Origin: an uncultured Pelagibacteraceae bacterium
GTDB lineage: Bacteria > Pseudomonadota > Alphaproteobacteria > Pelagibacterales > Pelagibacteraceae
Reading direction: 5' to 3'
DNA length: 13,133 bases
Assembly (NCBI GenBank): GCA_902608305.1
Contig: CACLNK010000028.1
Location: 1-13,133 of the forward strand
Within the stretch, counting starts at the first letter, position 1, and each line of letters starts with the position of its first letter. Shown here in pieces: positions 1 to 5,059 of the stretch. The notes under the pieces were generated by a model. The model saw only the letters and a program-made list of their open reading frames with translations, was not told where the DNA came from and made no database searches. A program made the position numbers and the translations under genes.

Positions 1-247
1 ATATGTGGAAGCTGCTCAATACGGTATTCCTTCCATTGGTGGCAAAGATGGCGGAGCTGCTGATGCAATAGTTCATCAAAAAACTGGTTTAATTTGTGAC
101 GGAAATAATTTAGATGAAGTTTATTCTAACATAAATGATTTATTAACAGATAATAAACATATTGAATATGGGAAGGCTGCCAAAGAAAATTCTAACAATT
201 TTCATTGGGAAGAAATTATTAAACAATACAGAATTATTCTAAATTAA
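1..247 (+). CDS. Glycosyltransferase family 4 (GT4), C-terminal fragment, cut by the left edge
   Basis: Only about the last 82 residues are present; the frame is open from base 2, so the true start lies left of the window. The opening residues (Glu-Ala-Ala-x-Tyr-Gly-Ile-Pro-Ser-Ile-Gly, then Gly-Gly and a Thr-Gly-Leu segment) match the conserved C-terminal nucleotide-sugar-binding stretch of GT-B fold GT4 (glycosyltransferase group 1) enzymes, where the first Glu contacts the sugar nucleotide. Such enzymes add sugars to lipopolysaccharide or other surface glycans at the cytoplasmic face of the inner membrane. The donor and acceptor cannot be read from this fragment. Its stop codon lies inside the 3' end of the convergent GT9 gene (14 bp tail-to-tail overlap). 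Family call is good; exact function is unknown. Confidence 0.8.
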   Translation, partial: YVEAAQYGIPSIGGKDGGAADAIVHQKTGLICDGNNLDEVYSNINDLLTDNKHIEYGKAAKENSNNFHWEEIIKQYRIILN

Positions 248-1169
248 TTTTTTCAAACACTTTATCAGCACTTAACTTATTTAAATCAGACACTTGAACG
301 GGTTTAAAATTTTCTCTTTCAATACTAACTTTTACAGCTGTTGTATGAGAGCCAAATAAAGTTAAACCTTTTACGTTAATATGTGCCGCCATATGAGCGG
401 GCCCTGTATCATTTGCTATAACAAATGAACTATCTTTTATTAACGAAGATAATTGAGAAATATCTAATGCTTTACCATTATCTAAAATACAATCTGCATC
501 AATTTCTTTAGCATTTTTTATTTCTAAAGATCCTGGTGCAATAATAATTTTAAAATTGTTTTGATATTTGTTTTTAATCTTTTGAATTAATTCATTATAG
601 TGAGGCCACTTTTTAATACTTAAATGTTCTGAGCAAAATGGAAATAAAAGAATATATTTTTTTAGATTGTATTCTTGTTTTATTTTATCAATATTTGAAC
701 AAGCCCAACTAAAATCTGGTTTCATAGTATGATAAGTTTGAAGCCCAGATGTCTTTAGTTGATGATCAAAGCGATCTAGGACAGGTTTTTTATCAAATTC
801 TTCTTTGCTTACATTGTGTGGTAACGTGGTTTCAGAGCTAGACCATTGATTTAAGTTTGAATTTGAAAATAAAATATTTTTATAAAATTTTGTTCTTGAA
901 GAGTTTTGTAAGTCATATACTTTTTTAAAATTAAGTTTTTTTAATTTTCTCATTAATAAGTATAGATAAATAAGATTAAATCTTGATAATCTTTTGTCTA
1001 AAACAACTTCTTTAATAAAAGGATTTTTTTTAAATAGATCAACATATTGTTTGGTGGTTAAAAGATAAATTTGATCTTCTTTATGTGCCTCATTTATATC
1101 TTGAATAGCACCACTAGCTTGGGCTATATCTCCTAAAGAGCCATGTTTTATAATTAAAATGTTAGACAT
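234..1169 (-). CDS. Glycosyltransferase family 9, ADP-heptose:LPS heptosyltransferase-like
   Basis: This 311-residue protein has the two hallmarks of the GT9 heptosyltransferase family: an N-terminal Lys-His-Gly-Ser-Leu-Gly-Asp-Ile loop (residues 8-15, with Asp14 at the place of the catalytic Asp of WaaC-type enzymes), and a C-terminal Asn-Asp-Thr-Gly-Pro-Ala-His-Met-Ala-Ala segment (253-262) followed by Leu-Phe-Gly-Ser, which forms the ADP-sugar site. The length is normal for the family. It would transfer a heptose or related sugar to a growing LPS core or other glycan on the inner face of the cytoplasmic membrane. The start has no Shine-Dalgarno sequence and lies 32 bp from a divergent gene. 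The sugar donor is not determinable; lysine-rich, AT-driven divergence makes it hard to place as WaaC-, WaaF- or WaaQ-like. Confidence 0.85.
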   Translation of the reverse strand: MSNILIIKHGSLGDIAQASGAIQDINEAHKEDQIYLLTTKQYVDLFKKNPFIKEVVLDKRLSRFNLIYLYLLMRKLKKLNFKKVYDLQNSSRTKFYKNILFSNSNLNQWSSSETTLPHNVSKEEFDKKPVLDRFDHQLKTSGLQTYHTMKPDFSWACSNIDKIKQEYNLKKYILLFPFCSEHLSIKKWPHYNELIQKIKNKYQNNFKIIIAPGSLEIKNAKEIDADCILDNGKALDISQLSSLIKDSSFVIANDTGPAHMAAHINVKGLTLFGSHTTAVKVSIERENFKPVQVSDLNKLSADKVFEKINLE

Positions 1170-1201
1170 AGTTCAAACAACTTAACATAGTATAAATTTT
1201 T
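1170..1201. promoter_or_regulatory. 32-bp divergent start region with possible overlapping -10 boxes
   Basis: The two start codons at 1169 (minus) and 1202 (plus) face away from each other across only 32 bp. Neither start has a Shine-Dalgarno sequence. A TATACT box on the minus strand (1194-1189) and a TATAAA box on the plus strand (1191-1196) overlap. The plus-strand box ends 5 bp before the ATG, which would give an essentially leaderless transcript for the DUF6165 gene. No convincing -35 element is visible for either, so this is a weak call resting on position and -10 similarity. Confidence 0.3.
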
Positions 1202-1591
1202 ATGAATAAAATTCTAGTTGAAGTTTCTGTTGGCGAATTATTAGACAAAATTTCTATTTTAGAAATTAAAAAAGAAAAAATCTCAGATCCTGAATCTTTA
1301 AAAATCATTAATAGTGAATATTTAGTTTTAAAAGAACAATTAAAAAAAAACATTAAAACAAATTCTGAAGTAGATCGACTATTTGACTCATTAAAAGAAA
1401 TAAACTTAAAATTATGGCTTATTGAAGATGATAAAAGGATGTGTGAAAAAAATTCAGATTTTGGGGAAAAATTTATAAAACTTTCAAGAGATGTCCATTT
1501 TTTAAATGATAAACGTGCTAAAATAAAATTAGAAATTAATAACCATACTGGCTCTAAAATAAAGGAAGTAAAACAATATACAAATTATTAA
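1202..1591 (+). CDS. DUF6165 family protein
   Basis: A 129-residue, charged, probably soluble cytoplasmic protein. The N-terminus (Ile-Leu-Val-x-Val-Ser-x-Gly-Glu-Leu-x-Asp-Lys, residues 4-16, then Ile-Leu-Glu-Ile-Lys) and the C-terminal Asn-Asp-Lys-Arg-Ala-x-Ile-Lys...Ile-Asn...Gly-Ser-x-Ile-Lys-Glu pattern (102-122) fit the DUF6165 family as I remember it. The heptad-like spread of Leu/Ile in residues 15-75 suggests a helical or coiled-coil core. There is no signal peptide or membrane segment. No enzymatic function is established that I know of; members are commonly met beside glycosyltransferase and LPS genes, and here the gene is divergent from a GT9 gene. It ends 6 bp before the convergent stop of the ABC permease gene. 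Confidence 0.75.
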   Translation: MNKILVEVSVGELLDKISILEIKKEKISDPESLKIINSEYLVLKEQLKKNIKTNSEVDRLFDSLKEINLKLWLIEDDKRMCEKNSDFGEKFIKLSRDVHFLNDKRAKIKLEINNHTGSKIKEVKQYTNY

Positions 1592-1597
1592 AATACT

Positions 1598-2269
1598 TTA
1601 ATAACTATATTTTTTTTCTAAAAATTTAATTAAATTGTGAACTAAAAAGGTAAGAAATAAATATATACTTCCAGCTACTATAAATACTTCTATTGGTTTA
1701 AAAGTAGTTGAAATAATATATTTAGCAACACCTGTTAAATCCAATAATGTTACAGTACTAGCTAAAGAAGTTCCTTTTAACATTAAAATAATTTCGTTTC
1801 CATAAGCAGGTAATGATTGTTTAATTGCTATAGGTATTTGAATTTTATAAAAAATAATTTTGTTTGAAATTCCAAGACTTTTACCAGCTTCAATGAATCC
1901 AGGTTTTATAGTTTGAAAAGCTGATCTTAATATTTCGGATGTATATGCTCCTGTATTTAAAGCAAAAGCAATAATCGCGCACCAGTAAGGTTCTTTAAAA
2001 ACTACCCAAAGAAATGTAGACCTAAAATATTCTATCTGTCCTAACCCAAAATAAATTATAAATATTTGAACTAACAGTGGAGTTCCTCTGAATACATAAG
2101 AATATCCATAAGCAAATTTGTTTATAATTGGATTTTTATTTAATCTTAAAATTGCAAATAAAAGACCAATAAATAGACCAAAAAATAATGAAGCGGATAA
2201 TAATTTTAAAGTTATAACTGTTGCGCTTAATAACTTTGGAAAACTAGTAATCATTAAATCAAAGTCCAT
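1598..2269 (-). CDS. Polar amino-acid ABC transporter permease (HisM/OccM-like)
   Basis: A 223-residue inner-membrane permease of the histidine/glutamine/arginine/opine class (type I ABC importer, MetI-like fold). Hydrophobic segments fall at about residues 12-42, 55-78, 95-110 and 193-213. The Phe-Arg-Gly-Thr-Pro-Leu-Leu-Val-Gln motif (60-68) is typical of this class, and the EAA loop that docks to the ATPase is at about 127-146 (Glu-Ala-Gly-Lys-Ser-Leu-Gly...). Its ATG overlaps the upstream permease's stop by one base (TAATG), implying translational coupling and one heteromeric channel. The gene is last in its unit and meets DUF6165 tail to tail. No ATP-binding partner follows, which is unusual. 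The transported substrate cannot be told from the permease. Confidence 0.9.
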   Translation of the reverse strand: MDFDLMITSFPKLLSATVITLKLLSASLFFGLFIGLLFAILRLNKNPIINKFAYGYSYVFRGTPLLVQIFIIYFGLGQIEYFRSTFLWVVFKEPYWCAIIAFALNTGAYTSEILRSAFQTIKPGFIEAGKSLGISNKIIFYKIQIPIAIKQSLPAYGNEIILMLKGTSLASTVTLLDLTGVAKYIISTTFKPIEVFIVAGSIYLFLTFLVHNLIKFLEKKYSY

Positions 2270-2961
2270 TAAAATCCCCTGCTATAATTTTTTTCTAATC
2301 TATTTAAAAATTTCATACTTATAAATGTTAACAAAAGATATAGAACGGCTGCAAAAGAATAAAATAATAAGGGATCTCTTGTTGATCCAGCGGCAATATA
2401 TGACTGTCTCATTATCTCAACTAAACCTGTTACCGAAATAAGCGATGTGTCTTTTAATGTTATTTGCCAAACATTACTTAAGTTTGGAAGCGCTAACCTT
2501 AGCATCTGAGGCATGATAACTTTAAAAAAATTAATATATTTATTAAACCCTAGCACTTTACTCGCTTCGAACTGACCTTTGTCTATTGATTGAATAGCGC
2601 CTCTAAAAACTTCAGTTGAATAAGCTCCAGAAATTATACCAATTGCAAATGATCCTGTTATGAATGCATTAATTTCAATATATTCGAAGTAACCAAAAAT
2701 TGAAGCCACATACATGACCGCTCCACTACCACCAAAAAAAAATAAATAAATTACTAATAGCTCGGGAACACCTCTAATTACTGTGGTATAAAAATTTCCA
2801 ATTAAATTAAGTATTTTATATTTTGATAATTTTAAAGGTGTAAAGATTAATGCGAATAAAAACCCTATAAGCATTGCTGTGATAGACACAGCTATAGTCA
2901 TGAGTGTTGCAATAAATAATTCATCACCCCACCCATTATCACCAAAATAAAGAAGTTCCAT
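2269..2961 (-). CDS. Polar amino-acid ABC transporter permease (HisQ/OccQ-like)
   Basis: A 230-residue inner-membrane permease, partner of the following one. It begins with the Phe-Gly-x-x-Gly-Trp-Gly-Asp segment usual for HisQ-type proteins, carries the Ile-Arg-Gly-Val-Pro-Glu-Leu-Leu-Val-Ile-Tyr motif (62-72) followed by Phe-Phe-Gly-Gly, and an EAA loop at about 132-150 (Glu-Ala-Ser-Lys-Val-Leu-Gly-Phe). Hydrophobic stretches fall at roughly 15-40, 55-80, 95-115 and 197-215. The ATG lies only 8 bases after a strong stem-loop, and there is no Shine-Dalgarno sequence between the two, so expression is probably low compared with the binding-protein gene upstream. Family assignment is firm; the substrate is shared with the neighbouring binding protein and remains open. 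Confidence 0.9.
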   Translation of the reverse strand: MELLYFGDNGWGDELFIATLMTIAVSITAMLIGFLFALIFTPLKLSKYKILNLIGNFYTTVIRGVPELLVIYLFFFGGSGAVMYVASIFGYFEYIEINAFITGSFAIGIISGAYSTEVFRGAIQSIDKGQFEASKVLGFNKYINFFKVIMPQMLRLALPNLSNVWQITLKDTSLISVTGLVEIMRQSYIAAGSTRDPLLFYSFAAVLYLLLTFISMKFLNRLEKNYSRGF

Positions 2962-2992
2962 AAAGAAAAGGCGGTTATATTAAATAACCGCC
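2962..2992 (-). terminator. Stem-loop plus T-rich tail between binding-protein and permease genes (intra-operon attenuator)
   Basis: A perfect 9-bp inverted repeat, GGCGGTTAT at 2970-2978 and ATAACCGCC at 2984-2992, encloses a 5-nt loop. Read on the minus strand the stem is followed by TTTTCTTT (2969-2962) and then at once by the permease ATG (2961-2959). Five of nine pairs are G-C, which stands out in this AT-rich window. The form is that of an intrinsic terminator or a 3'-end-stabilising hairpin. In ABC importers such an element after the binding-protein gene commonly yields much more binding protein than permease. The structure is seen directly; the partial-termination role is inferred. 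Confidence 0.75.
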
Positions 2993-3007
2993 GTTTCAAA
3001 AAGATAT

Positions 3008-3859
3008 TTACATAGAAGCATCAAAGCCAAACCATTTGATAGCAAGTTCACTTATTTTTCCTTGTTTTCTTGCTGTATCAATAGCTGCATTAAAGTCTTT
3101 TAAAAGTTGAGCATCTCTTTTGCCGATAGCAGAGTCTGAAGCTTGTCTAATACCAATTCCTACACCATTACCAAAAGCTCCACCTGAAAAAGTAGGTCCT
3201 ACTAGCACTACAGATTTGCCAGATTTTTCTGCATAATCAGTAAATGCCACTGCCGCAGCTAATGCTGCATCACATCTGCCAGCTGCTAAATCTAAGTTAA
3301 CTTCATCTTGAGTTTTATATGTTCTAACTTTTACACTTCCAACATCGCCTGAATCTAAAAAGTTTTGATGAATTGTTGCTGTTTGAACACAAACTGTTTT
3401 TCCTGCAAGAGCACCTGTTAAAGTTTTAAGAGCACTTTTAACATCTGAACCACCTAAAGATAAATTAATACCTGATGGTGTATCCATACCTTCTAAACTA
3501 GAACCTTTCATTACTGCTAATTGCGCAACTTCGTCTGCATAACCTTGAGAAAAAGTAATTGTTTTTTGTCTTTCGGCAGTAATTGACATACCCGCCATAA
3601 TCAAATCAAACTTTCTCATCAACAAAGCTGGGATCATTCCATCCCAATCTTGTTCGACAATTGTACAATCATGTCCTGCATAAATACAAAGCCAGTTTGC
3701 TAACTCAACCTCAAAACCAACAAGATTACCTGAAGCATCTTTTGAATTCCAAGGAGGGTACGCACCTTCAGTTCCAACCTTTACTTTATCGGCGTATACA
3801 TTTCCGATTAATAATAAAGAGACAAGAACTGTAAAAATTGTTTTTTTGAATATATTCAT
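3008..3859 (-). CDS. Periplasmic polar amino-acid-type ABC substrate-binding protein (HisJ/OccT cluster)
   Basis: A 283-residue secreted binding protein. Residues 1-23 form a Sec signal peptide (Lys5-Lys6, hydrophobic core, Val-Tyr-Ala before Asp24). The mature part opens with the family pattern Val-Gly-Thr-Glu-Gly-Ala-Tyr-Pro-Pro-Trp-Asn. A Cys pair at 58/65 matches the HisJ disulfide, Trp-Asp-Gly-Met-Ile-Pro-Ala-Leu is present, and Ser-Ile-Thr-Ala-Glu-Arg (Arg97) is the usual ligand-carboxylate arginine. The Asp that grips the alpha-amino group in HisJ appears to be Ala202 here. The chosen ATG (3859) has GGAGGT 4 nt upstream; an in-frame ATG at 3871 overlaps that site and is rejected. It starts 60 bp after the spermidine synthase gene on the same strand and precedes the permeases. 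Class is sure; ligand is not. Confidence 0.9.
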   Translation of the reverse strand: MNIFKKTIFTVLVSLLLIGNVYADKVKVGTEGAYPPWNSKDASGNLVGFEVELANWLCIYAGHDCTIVEQDWDGMIPALLMRKFDLIMAGMSITAERQKTITFSQGYADEVAQLAVMKGSSLEGMDTPSGINLSLGGSDVKSALKTLTGALAGKTVCVQTATIHQNFLDSGDVGSVKVRTYKTQDEVNLDLAAGRCDAALAAAVAFTDYAEKSGKSVVLVGPTFSGGAFGNGVGIGIRQASDSAIGKRDAQLLKDFNAAIDTARKQGKISELAIKWFGFDASM

Positions 3860-3863
3860 TATT

Positions 3864-3869
3864 ACCTCC
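3864..3869 (-). promoter_or_regulatory. Strong ribosome binding site deciding the binding-protein start
   Basis: Minus-strand GGAGGT lies 4 nt before the ATG at 3859-3857. It is one of the best Shine-Dalgarno matches in the window and fits high expression of a periplasmic binding protein. An ATG at 3871-3869 overlaps this site and would add four residues ahead of the signal peptide, so the downstream start is preferred. Confidence 0.8.
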
Positions 3870-3919
3870 ATAAATTAAATATAATTATTTCACAATTTTA
3901 ATAATTTAAAAAGAAATTT

Positions 3920-4960
3920 TTAGTGATTTATTGAAGAAGAAAAATTCCAGGAACAGTCAAAACTTGGGATATAAACCCTATCTAAAGTTGTATTTCCAAA
4001 GCTTTTATGAAAAACTTTAAGCCAGCTGTCCACCTGTTTGGGCTTTTTATCTTGGCTGCCGACTTGTGCTGTAATAACCCCTTTTGGCTTTAATATCCTT
4101 TTTAATGAATTCATATTTTTAGCTGCAAGATCTATGCAGTATTGATCATCATTTAAATCAACAAAAATTTTATCGTACCTATTATCTTCAATTGATTTAA
4201 TACTTTCAAAAGCATCTCCCCATATACATTTAACTGAATTCTTTTTTGTAGCTTTATTTCCTACTTTGCTTAGATGTTTATTACACACTTCAACAACTTC
4301 TGGATCTAATTCAAACCAATCAATAAAATTAAAATTTTGTGAAATGCATTCTCTTGCAACGCCACCGTCACCACCACCAATAATAGCTGCTTTGTCTTTA
4401 CCTTTGCTGAGTTTTAAACTTGAATTAACAAAAGTTGAACTATACAAATGTTCATCATTAGCAGCTACTTGCAGTTCATTATCAATAAAAAGAGATTTAC
4501 CAAATTCTTCTAAGTCAAGTATTTCAATATGCTGTCCAACTTTTGAAGTAAAATCTTCTAATACATTATTTACAATATAAAATTTTTTTAAGCCTGGGGA
4601 GTTATAAATATCATCATAAAGACCGACTGTATCTCTGTTGAATTCTTTTTTTACTATTCTTTTATGTTCAATTTCCTTTTTTATTATATCAAGTGCGACT
4701 ACTGGGGAAACTTTGCCACAAGTAAAAAAATCAAAACTTATAATGTTCTTTTCTGGAAATGTATGAAAACTCATATGACTTTCAGCTAATAATGCTACTA
4801 GAGTAAAACCTTGTGGTTCAAATTTATGTCTTGATATTTCAAGTACTGCAACTTTGGCTTTTTTTGCAATTTTGTAGACAATTTTTTCAAAAAATGATGG
4901 ACTATAATCTTTCGTAGTGCCAATTATATCTAAAGTAATGTGCTCACCTACCTTAACCAT
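3920..4960 (-). CDS. speD-speE fusion: Fused S-adenosylmethionine decarboxylase / spermidine synthase (SpeD-SpeE)
   Basis: One 346-residue chain holds two consecutive steps of spermidine synthesis. Residues 1-115 are a class 1b, pyruvoyl-dependent SpeD: Glu60-Ser61 is the self-cleavage site (Ser61 becomes the pyruvoyl group), with His66 in the His-Met-Ser-Phe-His segment and Cys81 in Phe-Phe-Thr-Cys-Gly. Their spacing equals that of Ser63/His68/Cys83 in the Thermotoga enzyme. Residues about 135-346 are an aminopropyltransferase: Gly-Gly-Gly-Asp-Gly-Gly (195-200) binds decarboxylated SAM, Glu217-x-Asp219 follows, and Val-Asp268-x-x-Asp271 carries the catalytic Asp. Spermidine formation releases MTA, the substrate of mtnP nearby. 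GGGAG (4973-4969) lies 8 nt before the ATG. It is divergent from the aldolase gene. Putrescine supply genes are not in the window. Another aminopropyl acceptor cannot be excluded. Confidence 0.92.
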   Translation of the reverse strand: MVKVGEHITLDIIGTTKDYSPSFFEKIVYKIAKKAKVAVLEISRHKFEPQGFTLVALLAESHMSFHTFPEKNIISFDFFTCGKVSPVVALDIIKKEIEHKRIVKKEFNRDTVGLYDDIYNSPGLKKFYIVNNVLEDFTSKVGQHIEILDLEEFGKSLFIDNELQVAANDEHLYSSTFVNSSLKLSKGKDKAAIIGGGDGGVARECISQNFNFIDWFELDPEVVEVCNKHLSKVGNKATKKNSVKCIWGDAFESIKSIEDNRYDKIFVDLNDDQYCIDLAAKNMNSLKRILKPKGVITAQVGSQDKKPKQVDSWLKVFHKSFGNTTLDRVYIPSFDCSWNFSSSINH

Positions 4961-5059
4961 TATAAATTCTCCCGATTCTTTATGTTTCTAGCTAATCAAA
5001 TTTTTTTACTTCTTTCAAATAAAAAACTGCTGTAAAAGTTTATCCACAAAGGAGCAAAT
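4961..5059. promoter_or_regulatory. Divergent intergenic region speD-speE / aldolase, with a DnaA-box match
   Basis: This 99-bp gap must serve both divergent genes. It holds the speD-speE Shine-Dalgarno (GGGAG on minus, 4973-4969) and the aldolase Shine-Dalgarno (AAAGGAG, 5048-5054). An exact 9-mer TTATCCACA at 5040-5048 equals the DnaA-box consensus and abuts the aldolase ribosome binding site. No well-spaced -35/-10 pair stands out on either strand. I see no SAM-riboswitch or speF-type leader fold, and little room for one. Confidence 0.45.

Noticed and set aside
3860..3871. Earlier ATG of the binding-protein gene
   Set aside because: That ATG overlaps the GGAGGT ribosome binding site that serves the ATG at 3859, and the signal peptide is normal from 3859.
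3883..3906. Inverted repeat AATTATT / AATAATT as a terminator of speD-speE
   Set aside because: A 7-bp stem of only A-T pairs with a 10-nt loop and no T tract is expected by chance in this composition.
4266..4580. Antisense open frames inside speD-speE and, likewise, at 1162-1353, 2118-2324, 8361-8660 and 10781-10969
   Set aside because: They lie opposite well-conserved genes, have no recognisable motifs and arise from the complementary strand of real coding sequence.
5040..5048. Replication origin based on the DnaA box
   Set aside because: There is only one box, with no cluster, no unwinding-element pattern and no dnaA, dnaN or parAB genes nearby.
4961..5059. SAM- or polyamine-responsive riboswitch upstream of speD-speE
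   Set aside because: No conserved hairpin or pseudoknot core is visible, and the 99-bp gap is shared with a divergent gene.
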